This document shows positions 1-7,621 of a stretch of 64,000 nucleotides of DNA, in pieces. Numbering within the stretch: position 1 is the stretch's first letter; each line of letters begins with the position of its first letter. The notes under the pieces are model-generated. The model ran no database searches, was not told the origin of the DNA, and saw only the letters and a program-made list of their open reading frames with translations. Source of the DNA: Streptomyces sp. 549 (GTDB taxonomy: Bacteria; Actinomycetota; Actinomycetes; Streptomycetales; Streptomycetaceae); contig NZ_JASKMT010000002.1 of NCBI RefSeq assembly GCF_030124175.1, forward strand, positions 186,001 to 250,000, read 5' to 3'. The position numbers and the translations under genes were made by a program.

Positions 1-180
1 CGCTACGCCGCCGCCCTGCGGCGCTTCGCCGACCACGACGGGCTCATCGCCCGCATGGGTGAGGCCGCCGCCCGGCACGCCCGCGGCTTCGGCTGGGCCG
101 CCGCCGCCCACCGCACCGTCGACGTGTACGGCGAAGCGCTCGCCTCCCGGCCCGGTCGCCTACGATCACTGCATGGCTGA
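1..180 (+). CDS. mshA: D-inositol-3-phosphate glycosyltransferase, C-terminal end (partial)
   Basis: Only the last 59 codons are present; the reading frame is open from the window edge to a TGA at 178-180. The residues read as the C-terminal helix of a GT4 glycosyltransferase, ending in a basic tail (RLRSLHG) like that of Streptomyces MshA. MshA makes the first committed intermediate of mycothiol, the actinobacterial low-molecular-weight thiol, from UDP-GlcNAc and inositol-3-phosphate. The downstream YbjN gene starts inside its last codons, so the two are probably translationally coupled. The assignment rests on the tail and on the neighbouring YbjN gene, so another GT4 enzyme cannot be excluded. 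Confidence 0.7.
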   Translation, partial: RYAAALRRFADHDGLIARMGEAAARHARGFGWAAAAHRTVDVYGEALASRPGRLRSLHG

Positions 181-664
181 TGTGAGCGACGCGACCGCGG
201 TGATCGAGCGCACTCTCACCGAAGCGGAACTGGAGTGGGAGTCCCCTGAGAAGGGCACCTACGTGGTGACTCTGCCCGGGACGAAGAAGCTGTCCACCAC
301 CTGCTCGCTGGTGGTCGGCAAGCACTCCCTGTCGGTCAACGCCTTCGTCGTGCGCTGCCCCGACGAGAACCACGAGACCGTGCACCGCTGGCTCCTGGAG
401 CGCAACACCCGCCTCTACGGCGTCAGCTACGCCATCGACCGGCTGGGTGACGTCTACCTCGTCGGCCGCTTCCCGCTGGCCGCCGTCACCCCGGACGAGC
501 TGGACCGCATCCTGGGCACCGTGCTGGAGAACGCCGACGGCTCGTTCAACACCCTGCTGGAGATGGGCTTCGCCGAGGCCATCCGCAAGGAGTACGCCTG
601 GCGCACCTCCCGCGGCGAGTCCACCCGCAACCTCGACGCCTTCAGCCACCTCACCCGCGACTGA
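173..664 (+). CDS. YbjN domain-containing protein
   Basis: A 163-residue cytoplasmic protein whose ATG lies within the final codons of the mshA-like gene (8-base overlap). The N-terminal part (TAVIERTLTEAELEWE) and the central strand-rich segment with RWLLERN and a YLVGR-like motif fit the YbjN/T3SS-chaperone-like fold. The molecular role of the actinobacterial members is not known. The gene follows mshA in Streptomyces as I recall, and the overlap suggests one transcript. It is followed by three 15-bp repeats and a hairpin shared with the convergent usp gene. Confidence 0.85.
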   Translation: MADVSDATAVIERTLTEAELEWESPEKGTYVVTLPGTKKLSTTCSLVVGKHSLSVNAFVVRCPDENHETVHRWLLERNTRLYGVSYAIDRLGDVYLVGRFPLAAVTPDELDRILGTVLENADGSFNTLLEMGFAEAIRKEYAWRTSRGESTRNLDAFSHLTRD

Positions 665-690
665 CCCGCCCCGCCCGGGGCCCTCTCCCC

Positions 691-735
691 GCGACCGACC
701 TCCGCGCGACCGACCTCCGCGCGACCGCCCTCCGC
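691..735. repeat. Three tandem 15-bp repeats
   Basis: The unit GCGACCGACCTCCGC is present three times head to tail (691-705, 706-720, 721-735), the last copy with one change. It sits just after the YbjN stop codon. No function is evident. Confidence 0.8.
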
Positions 736-738
736 GCC

Positions 739-777
739 GCTGACCGACCCGCGGCCTTCTCGCCGCGGGAGGTCAGC
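739..777. terminator. Bidirectional hairpin between convergent genes
   Basis: Nested inverted repeats GCTGACC (739-745)/GGTCAGC (771-777) and CCGCGGC (749-755)/GCCGCGG (762-768) form a strong stem. It lies between the converging YbjN and usp genes, where a shared intrinsic terminator is expected. There is no long T run, as is common in Streptomyces. Confidence 0.65.
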
Positions 778-806
778 CGCTCCGGGGGCGCGTCAGCGCC
801 GCCCCC

Positions 807-1694
807 TCACCGCTGGGCGGCCGACTTGCGGACGACGGCGACCGGGCAGTGGGCGTGGTGCAGCACGGCCTGGCTGACCGAGCCGAGCAGCAGCCCGGCG
901 AAGCCGCCCCGCCCGCGTGCGCCGACCACCAGCAGCTGCGCGTCCTCGCTCGCCTCGATCAGCGTCTGCCGGGGGCGGCCCTCCACCAGGCGGCGCCGCA
1001 CCGCCACGTCCGGGTACTCGTGCTTCAGCCCCGACAGCGCCTCGGCGAGGACCCGCTCCTCCTCGTCCTTGAGCATCGCCTCGTCGTAGACCAGCGGCAC
1101 CGGGTCGCCGGGACCGCTGGACACCGGGCCAGTCCAGTTGTTCCAGGTGTGCACCGCGACCAGGTCCGCGCCGCGCAGCGACGCCTCCGCGAAGGCGAAG
1201 CGGACCGCCGCCGCCCCCGCCGCCGAACCGTCCACGGCCAGCACCACGTCACCCGACGGCTGCGCCTTGCCGCGCACCACCAGCACCGGGCAGTGTGCGT
1301 GCGCTGACAGGTGCACGGCTGCCGACCCCAGCAGCAGTCCGCTGAACGAGCCCAGTCCGCGGCTGCCCACGACGACCAGCGCCGCGTTCCGCGACTCCGC
1401 CTCCAGCACCGTCAGCGGCTCGCCGGGCACCACCACGCCGCTGACCTCGACCTGCGGCACCACCTCGCGGGCGTGCCGGGCGGCCTCGGCGACGATCTTC
1501 TCGGCCTCGTGGCGAAGGCCGCCGTCCGCCGGCCCCAGTTCCGAGGGGCCCAGGGGAACCCGCATCAGCGGCCAGATGAAGGCGTGCACGATCCGCAGCG
1601 CGCAACCGCGCAGCTCCGCCTCCCGGGCCGCGGTGCCGACCGCCTCCAGGGCCGAGGGCGAGCCGTCGACGCCGACCAGGATGTGCGCGTTCAT
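807..1694 (-). CDS. Universal stress protein, two UspA domains
   Basis: A 295-residue protein made of two UspA domains (about 1-140 and 150-290). Both carry the ATP-binding signature G-x2-G-x9-G-S: GSRGLGSFSGLLLGS in the first and GARGRGGFAGLLLGS in the second. Each begins with the expected hydrophobic strand plus Asp (ILVGVDGS, VVLAVDGS). Such tandem Usp proteins bind ATP and are induced by hypoxia, stationary phase or redox stress in actinobacteria. The ATG at 1694 was chosen because a GGAG lies about 8 bases upstream and the first Usp strand starts right after it. It is divergent from a second usp gene, sharing a 232-bp promoter region. Confidence 0.92.
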   Translation of the reverse strand: MNAHILVGVDGSPSALEAVGTAAREAELRGCALRIVHAFIWPLMRVPLGPSELGPADGGLRHEAEKIVAEAARHAREVVPQVEVSGVVVPGEPLTVLEAESRNAALVVVGSRGLGSFSGLLLGSAAVHLSAHAHCPVLVVRGKAQPSGDVVLAVDGSAAGAAAVRFAFAEASLRGADLVAVHTWNNWTGPVSSGPGDPVPLVYDEAMLKDEEERVLAEALSGLKHEYPDVAVRRRLVEGRPRQTLIEASEDAQLLVVGARGRGGFAGLLLGSVSQAVLHHAHCPVAVVRKSAAQR

Positions 1695-1806
1695 GGGGGG
1701 TCTCCGATTTCGGGACGAGCGGTGGACCGTCCGTGCGACGACGTCCGGCAGGGCCGGCGGGATGCCGGCAGGACCCCATTGTGTTCGGCCGGACGTCCCC
1801 ACGAGT

Positions 1807-1844
1807 AGGGCCGGGTGGACTCCCGACGGGGACCACCCGGCCCT
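1807..1844. promoter_or_regulatory. 12-bp perfect inverted repeat between divergent usp genes
   Basis: AGGGCCGGGTGG (1807-1818) pairs exactly with CCACCCGGCCCT (1833-1844) across a 14-base spacer. A smaller palindrome GGCCGGTCCGGCC follows at about 1855-1867. The position, in the only intergenic space between two divergently transcribed stress genes, suggests a shared operator or a transcript 5' hairpin. Usp genes of this type are often under DevR/OsdR-type control, but I do not see a clear copy of that consensus. Confidence 0.45.
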
Positions 1845-1926
1845 CCTGCCGGGCGGCCGGTCCGGCCGACACTCGAAGTGGCACATCGCCGCAGCGGACC
1901 CGGTCCGCCGTCCCCCTGGAGGAATC

Positions 1927-2862
1927 ATGAGCAGGCCGATGAACGGGCCGATCGTCGTCGGGCTGGACGGCTCCCCGGAAAGCCGCGCCGCCGCTGACTG
2001 GGCGGCCGGAGAGGCGAGCCGCAGAGAGGTCCCGCTGCTCCTGCTGCACTCCTGGACGGCCCAGTCCCTGGACCTGCCGATCGCCCAGGACGGCCCGAAC
2101 AAGCAGCGCTGGGCCCAGCAGCTGCTGCACGAGACCGAAGCCGACCTGCGCAGCCGCCACCCGAAACTGGACGTCAGCGGCGAACTTGTCGCCGAGCAGC
2201 CCGTGCAGGCCCTGACCGACCAGGGCGACAGCGCGTCGCTGCTCGTCCTCGGCTCGCGCGGCTACGGGGCCGTGGCCGGCTTCCTCATGGGGTCGGTCAG
2301 CCTTCCCGTCCTGGCCCGCGCCACCTGCCCCACCGTGACGGTCCGTCTCGACAAGCACCTCGACAAGCACCGCGACAAGGCCGTCGAAGCCACCCCACCG
2401 GCCGCCGGGGCAGGCCCGCGGGACAGCGGCACGGAGATCGTCGTCGGCGTCCACGGCACCGGCCGCCGCGACGACGCGTCGCTCGCCTACGCCTTCTCCA
2501 CCGCCGACGCCCAAGGCCTGACGGTCCGCGCGGTACACGCCTGGAACCCGCCGCCGCTGCTGGCCTACAGCCAGGCCATGGTCCCGCTCGCGAACGACAC
2601 CGAGACCTTCGAGAGCGAGCACCGGGCCCTGCTGGCCGAGTCCCTGGCTCCCTGGCGCCAGCAGTACCCGGACGTCCCCGTCGTCGAGCACCTCGACGCC
2701 GGCCCGGCCGCCCCCGTGCTGCTGGCCGCCACCGCCCAGGCCCGCCTGCTCGTGGTCGGCCGCCGCCTGCACCGCCACCCCCTGGCCCCCAAACTCGGCC
2801 CCGTCACCCACGCCGCCCTCCACCACGCCCCCTGCCCCGTCGCCGTCATCCCGCACGACTGA
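1927..2862 (+). CDS. Universal stress protein, two UspA domains
   Basis: A 311-residue tandem Usp protein. The ATG at 1927 has a strong GGAGG five bases upstream. The first domain (about 8-142) has the nucleotide-binding loop GSRGYGAVAGFLMGS. In the second domain (about 168-310) that loop is degenerate (VVGRRLHRHPLAPKLGPVT), lacking the G-x2-G-x9-G-S pattern, so only the first domain probably binds ATP. A Lys/Asp-rich linker (LDKHLDKHRDK) joins the domains. It is divergently paired with the other usp gene and followed by a 12-bp stem terminator. Confidence 0.9.
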   Translation: MSRPMNGPIVVGLDGSPESRAAADWAAGEASRREVPLLLLHSWTAQSLDLPIAQDGPNKQRWAQQLLHETEADLRSRHPKLDVSGELVAEQPVQALTDQGDSASLLVLGSRGYGAVAGFLMGSVSLPVLARATCPTVTVRLDKHLDKHRDKAVEATPPAAGAGPRDSGTEIVVGVHGTGRRDDASLAYAFSTADAQGLTVRAVHAWNPPPLLAYSQAMVPLANDTETFESEHRALLAESLAPWRQQYPDVPVVEHLDAGPAAPVLLAATAQARLLVVGRRLHRHPLAPKLGPVTHAALHHAPCPVAVIPHD

Positions 2863-2897
2863 CGGGGGGAGCGGGACCACCGCCGCTACCCGAGCCC

Positions 2898-2933
2898 GCC
2901 CCTGCGAACCGCCCTGCCGGTGTTCGCAGGGGC
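2898..2933 (+). terminator. Intrinsic terminator after usp
   Basis: GCCCCTGCGAAC (2898-2909) and GTTCGCAGGGGC (2922-2933) are exact complements with a 12-base loop, 36 bases after the usp stop codon. Confidence 0.75.
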
Positions 2934-3218
2934 ACTTCGCTGTCCGCACGCAACCGTGGACAGCAGGACGCGTGTCCTGTGAGCTGAAGGGAATGCGGCC
3001 CTCCGGGCATATGCCCATAGGGCGTCGCAAAGAATTGTACACGCAAACGCCCCCATATCCTGAAAGTCATTACTTTGCGTATGGCGTTCATCACGTCCAG
3101 TCCACGTTGAGTGCGTCTTTTGCGGTAATTAGGAGGTGTAGACCTTCCGTAAAACGGCGACTACTTTCTGATCCCACGACCTTTATCTGATCTTCACAAC
3201 GTGGGCGGGGTGCGGGGG
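2934..3218 (+). promoter_or_regulatory. AT-richer leader upstream of the LamG gene
   Basis: This 285-bp stretch holds no convincing gene. Base composition drops sharply from about 3000 (runs such as AAAGAATTGTACAC and GCGGTAATTAGGAGG) compared with the flanking coding DNA, which marks a promoter region for the secreted LamG/RHS gene pair. A GGAGG at about 3130 is not followed by a credible reading frame. I cannot assign specific -35/-10 boxes with confidence. Confidence 0.4.
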
Positions 3219-6200
3219 ATGGGAAGTCGCATGCGCGGCTTTGGCAGACCGATGGTGTTTGCGCTGAGTGCTGTTCTGGGGCTGAGCGTGCTCACGCCCG
3301 ACGCTGCGTCGGCAGCGGCATCCCCGCCCCTTCAGGAGGCGGGCGACGGCAGCGGTACCGCGCCCCCGCGATCGCCGGAGCAGGACGCGCTCGACCGGGC
3401 GAAGAAGTCCGGCGAACCCGTCGAGGTGGAAGCGCTGCGCAGCGAGAGCAGCGAGGTCTTCGCCACCCCCGAGGGAGCGCTCGAAGCTCGTGAACACCTC
3501 CGACCGGTGTGGGCGCGCGTCAAGGGAGAGTGGAAGCCGGTCGACACGGACCTGGTGAAGCTGCCGGGCGGCGGCGTCGGACCCAAGGTGGCCACGCTCG
3601 ACATCAGATTCTCAGGAGGCGGGGCCGACCCGCTGGTCCGAATGGACCGGGCCGGCCGCGAACTGGCCCTCTCCTGGCCCCACCGGCTCCCCGCTCCCGT
3701 ACTACAGGGCGAGATAGCCACCTACCCGGAGGTCCTGCCCGGCGTCGACCTGCGGATGGGAGCCCACGCGGACGGGTTCACCCAACTCCTGGTCGTCAAG
3801 TCGGCCGAGGCGGCCAAGAGCGAAGAGCTCACGGAGCTCCGGCTGAAGCTCGGCGCTCAGGGCATGGACGTCCGGACCACCGAGACCGGCGGTCTGGAAG
3901 CGATCGACAAGGGCGCCAAGACACCCGTTTTCGAAGCCGCAACGCCGCTCATGTGGGACTCCAGCGGTGGGACAGGCGACACCGGCCAGCCGCAGGCGAA
4001 GTCCTCCAAGGTGCTCGCGCCGGCCGCATCGGGTCCGGAACAGGGCACTCCTGCCGGGGAGTCGGGCAAGCAGGCCCCGGTGGCCGTCGACCTGCCCGCG
4101 GGCAGGAACGAACTCGTCCTCACCCCCGACGCCGGTCTGCTGCGCGGCGCGGACACCCAGTACCCCGTCTACATCGACCCCCAGTGGTACTCGCCGCGCG
4201 CGGCGGCCTGGACCATGGCGTCCAAGTACTGGGCCAACTCACCGCAGTGGAAGTTCAACGGCGACCCCGACGGCGGTCTTGGGTACTGCGGATGGGCCTA
4301 CTGCCAACCGCAGGACACCAAGCGGCTCTTCTACCGCATCCCCACCTCCAGGTTCTCCGGCAAGTCGGTGCTGTCCGCGGAGTTCGTCGTGCGGAACGTC
4401 CACTCGGCTTCCTGTGACGCCCGATCGGTCCAGCTCTGGCGCACCGGGGCCATCTCCGACAAGACCACGTGGAACTCGCAGAACGCCTCCGGTTTCTGGA
4501 TCAAGCAACTGGCGTCGCGTTCCTTCGCCCACGGTCACAACGGCTGCGCCGCGAAGGACGCCGAGTTCAACGTGAAGGCGGCGGTCCAGGAAGCGGCCAA
4601 CAAGAAGTGGTCCACGATGACGTTCGGGCTCAGGGCCTCGAGCGAGACGGACCGCTACGGGTGGAAGCGCTTCTCCGACAGGGCGTTCCTGCGGGTGCAG
4701 TACAACCGCCCGCCGCCCCAGGTGAAGATGTCGCAGCTTGCCATGGAGTACGGCGGCACCTGCAGGAAGCCGGCCAGCGCGGCGCGCGTGCGCACGCTCG
4801 GCAAGATCTACGCGAACAACGTGACCGACCCGGACGGCGACAGCGTCTCCGTCCAGTTCCAGGCCAAGTGGGCCTCGACGAGCGGCGGAACCCCCACCGT
4901 GCAATGGCAGCCGGCTCGCACCGCAGCCAAGAAGTCCGGCTCCAGTTTCGCGATCAAGCTCCCGACCAACATCCCCGCCAACCGGACCGTGCACTGGTAC
5001 GTCCGCTCCTACGACGGTGCCCAGTACTCGCCGTGGTCCCATGCAGGTGATCCCACCGGCTGCTACTTCGTCTACGACACCAGCGTGCCCAAGGCACCCT
5101 CGATCGTCTCCGCGGAATACCCCGAGTCCGATCCCGAGAACCCCGACGACCCGTGGCTGGACGGGGTCGGCCAGTACGGCGACTTCACCTTCAAGGCGTC
5201 CGCCGGCGACGTGAATCGTTACTGGTACGGCGTCAACAGCGACCCGGTGCAGTCGAACCAGATCAGCACCTCCGCCGGGGCGGCGCGAACCGTCAAGGTA
5301 CTACCGAGCAAACCCGGAGTCAGCTTCGTCACGGCCATGGCGCTCGACACCGCGGGGAACCGGTCAGAGGCCCGCACCTACCAGTTCCGGGTCAAGGCCG
5401 GGCAGCCGGAACGGGCGACCTGGCAACTGAACGAGGACAGCGGCGCCACCCAGGCGAGCGGCAGCGCCCCCTCGCGCGAGACGACGCTGAAAGGCGGAGC
5501 CGAGATCACGGGCGGCGGCGCCAAGGGCAACGGGCTGAGCCTGGATGGCGTGGACGGACACGCTGCAAGTGACGTGCCGATCGTGGACACCAACCGTGGT
5601 TTCTCGGTGGCCGCATGGGTCAAACTCGACCGCAAGCCCACCGGCGCGGCCGCCACGGTCGCCTCGCAGCCGGGCAACCACAACGTCGGCTTCGAGTTGT
5701 ACTACTCGTCCGCCTTCGACAGGTGGATCTTCAACCAGTACGAGACCGACCAACCCGGCTCCAAGATCGTCAGAGCCATGGCGGACCAGCCAGGCGGCGT
5801 GAGCACAGGCACCTGGACGCACCTCGCGGGCACCTTCGACGGCGTGGGCAAGCAACTCAAGCTGTACGTCAATGGCAGCCTGGCGGGCCAGACCGCCCTG
5901 CCCAACGCCTGGAACGCCCGCCGAGGACTCCACATCGGCGCGGGAGCGTCGAACGGCGTGCCGAACAACTTCTTCCCCGGCATGATCGACGAGCTTCAGA
6001 TGTTCGACAAGCCGATCAGCACCGGGGAGATCGCGACCCTGCGTGGCCATGGTCGGGTAGGTGACCCGGGGCGTCCCGCCGTCGCCCTCTTCGACATGGA
6101 GGCCCAGACCGACTCGGGCAGTATCAGCGGCCCCGGAGACGTTCTGCCCGCCGTCTACCAGGGCGGTGTCACCACCGGCGTCCCCGGCATCCAGGGCAAC

Positions 6201-7499
6201 GCCGCTGAGTTCAACGGGACCACGGGGCACGCCAAGATCGGCCAGTCCAGTGGCCCGCACGTCAACACCTCGCGCAGCTTCACGATCGCTGCCTGGGCGA
6301 AACTGTCCAGGAAGCCGACCGGCGCCGCGATCATCACCGCCCAGACAGGCAGGCACCGGCCAGGCTTCGAGCTGTACTACTCCAGCGCGTACGACCGGTG
6401 GGCGTTCAACCAGTACAGCGCCGACTCGCCGGACGCGAGCGTCATTAGGGCCATGCAACCTGCCGGCACCACCGCTCAGGTGGGCGACTGGGTGCACCTC
6501 GTGGGCGTCCACGACACCGTCGCGGAAACGCTGACCCTCTACGTCAACGGCCGTGCCGTCGGAAGCACCCAGTTGGGGTCGGCCTTCTACGCGGACCAGT
6601 CGATGTTCATCGGCGCCGGCGCCTACGGCGGCTCCCCGACCAACCACTTCCCGGGCACCATCGACGACGTCCGCCTCTTCGACCGCCCGGTGTCGGCGGC
6701 CGAGGCCCAGCAGGTATTCAAGCAGCGGGCCATGGTGAAGGGCCGCTGGATGTTCGACAAGACCGAAGATGCGGACCCTCTCAAGACCCCGGACGACTCC
6801 GAAGTGCGCAACCCGATGACCCTCCACGGTCAGGCCGAGATAGGTTTTGACAGCATGCTCGGCAGTGGGGCTCTTCAGCTCAACGGAGTCAACGCACATG
6901 CCGCGACCACCAAGGTCCCCGTTGACACGTCGGGTAGCTTCACCGCGACAGCATGGGTGAAGGCAGCTGCGCAGCCGTCGGACCCTGTTGCGCTCTTCAG
7001 CACAGAAGGGGTGCAGCGGGACGGTTTCGGTGTCCGGTACGTGCCACATCCCACCGACCCCGTCGGATACCCGGGGCACTGGCAGCTGTCTCTCACTGAT
7101 GCGGACGAGCCGGGAGCCTCCGTCGTCCAGACGGACAACGGCAACGTCGACTATGTCACTCAATGGACGCACATCGCTTTTGTCTATGACGGCTTCCAGA
7201 AGGAGGCCAGACTCTATGTGGACGGCGATCTGGCAGAGATCGGCTGCCCGGATGAGGACAGCGACGGTAATGCTGACGGCGGGTGTACCGAGCTTGTGCC
7301 GTGGGCTGAGAACGCCCTGTCGTTCAAAGCGACGAGGTCCTTCCAGGTTGGGCGTTTCGTCAAGTCGTCGGCGCAGGCCAAGCCTTTCCCCGGTGTGATC
7401 GACGACGTGTGGCTGTTCCAGGGCGCGCTCACGGACACGCAGGTCGAGAACCTCGCCGACATGTGGTTCGACGTGCCGACCAAGGTCCCAGGAGATTGA
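3219..7499 (+). CDS. Large secreted DNRLRE/triple-LamG protein
   Basis: A 1426-residue exported protein. The N-terminus (MGSRMRGFGRPMVFALSAVL, then a stretch ending ASAAA) is a typical Sec signal peptide. After a beta-rich region comes a DNRLRE-type module (about 312-500, starting YPVYIDPQW), a fibronectin-like segment (about 500-740), and three concanavalin-like LamG jellyroll domains (about 765-942, 990-1165, 1215-1412). Each LamG has a GxxLxxxGxxxHA-like start, a W-x-H turn strand and a FPGxIDDV/L end. LamG domains 1 and 2 are strikingly similar (both have KPTGAA and GFELYYSS), implying internal duplication. No catalytic residues are evident; a carbohydrate- or surface-binding role is inferred. 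The ATG at 3219 was preferred for its G-rich upstream sequence; a GTG at 3201 or ATG at 3231 are alternatives. It directly precedes the RHS toxin gene and probably acts with it. Confidence 0.85.
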   Translation: MGSRMRGFGRPMVFALSAVLGLSVLTPDAASAAASPPLQEAGDGSGTAPPRSPEQDALDRAKKSGEPVEVEALRSESSEVFATPEGALEAREHLRPVWARVKGEWKPVDTDLVKLPGGGVGPKVATLDIRFSGGGADPLVRMDRAGRELALSWPHRLPAPVLQGEIATYPEVLPGVDLRMGAHADGFTQLLVVKSAEAAKSEELTELRLKLGAQGMDVRTTETGGLEAIDKGAKTPVFEAATPLMWDSSGGTGDTGQPQAKSSKVLAPAASGPEQGTPAGESGKQAPVAVDLPAGRNELVLTPDAGLLRGADTQYPVYIDPQWYSPRAAAWTMASKYWANSPQWKFNGDPDGGLGYCGWAYCQPQDTKRLFYRIPTSRFSGKSVLSAEFVVRNVHSASCDARSVQLWRTGAISDKTTWNSQNASGFWIKQLASRSFAHGHNGCAAKDAEFNVKAAVQEAANKKWSTMTFGLRASSETDRYGWKRFSDRAFLRVQYNRPPPQVKMSQLAMEYGGTCRKPASAARVRTLGKIYANNVTDPDGDSVSVQFQAKWASTSGGTPTVQWQPARTAAKKSGSSFAIKLPTNIPANRTVHWYVRSYDGAQYSPWSHAGDPTGCYFVYDTSVPKAPSIVSAEYPESDPENPDDPWLDGVGQYGDFTFKASAGDVNRYWYGVNSDPVQSNQISTSAGAARTVKVLPSKPGVSFVTAMALDTAGNRSEARTYQFRVKAGQPERATWQLNEDSGATQASGSAPSRETTLKGGAEITGGGAKGNGLSLDGVDGHAASDVPIVDTNRGFSVAAWVKLDRKPTGAAATVASQPGNHNVGFELYYSSAFDRWIFNQYETDQPGSKIVRAMADQPGGVSTGTWTHLAGTFDGVGKQLKLYVNGSLAGQTALPNAWNARRGLHIGAGASNGVPNNFFPGMIDELQMFDKPISTGEIATLRGHGRVGDPGRPAVALFDMEAQTDSGSISGPGDVLPAVYQGGVTTGVPGIQGNAAEFNGTTGHAKIGQSSGPHVNTSRSFTIAAWAKLSRKPTGAAIITAQTGRHRPGFELYYSSAYDRWAFNQYSADSPDASVIRAMQPAGTTAQVGDWVHLVGVHDTVAETLTLYVNGRAVGSTQLGSAFYADQSMFIGAGAYGGSPTNHFPGTIDDVRLFDRPVSAAEAQQVFKQRAMVKGRWMFDKTEDADPLKTPDDSEVRNPMTLHGQAEIGFDSMLGSGALQLNGVNAHAATTKVPVDTSGSFTATAWVKAAAQPSDPVALFSTEGVQRDGFGVRYVPHPTDPVGYPGHWQLSLTDADEPGASVVQTDNGNVDYVTQWTHIAFVYDGFQKEARLYVDGDLAEIGCPDEDSDGNADGGCTELVPWAENALSFKATRSFQVGRFVKSSAQAKPFPGVIDDVWLFQGALTDTQVENLADMWFDVPTKVPGD

Positions 7500-7507
7500 C
7501 CATCGCT

Positions 7508-7538
7508 CAGGGAGGTTCCGGAAACCGGCGCCTCCCTG
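7508..7538 (+). terminator. Intergenic hairpin between LamG and RHS genes
   Basis: CAGGGAGG (7508-7515) pairs with CCTCCCTG (7531-7538), with a further CCGG/CCGG pairing inside. It sits nine bases after the LamG stop codon and 84 bases before the RHS start, so it may be a partial terminator or processing site setting the ratio of the two products. Confidence 0.4.
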
Positions 7539-7621
7539 GGAGCCTCCTCGCCCTGTCTTTCCCTTTTCTGCGACGCAGCAGCCGTGCTGGGCGTTGCCGA
7601 CCTCGAAGGATCGGTTTTCTG

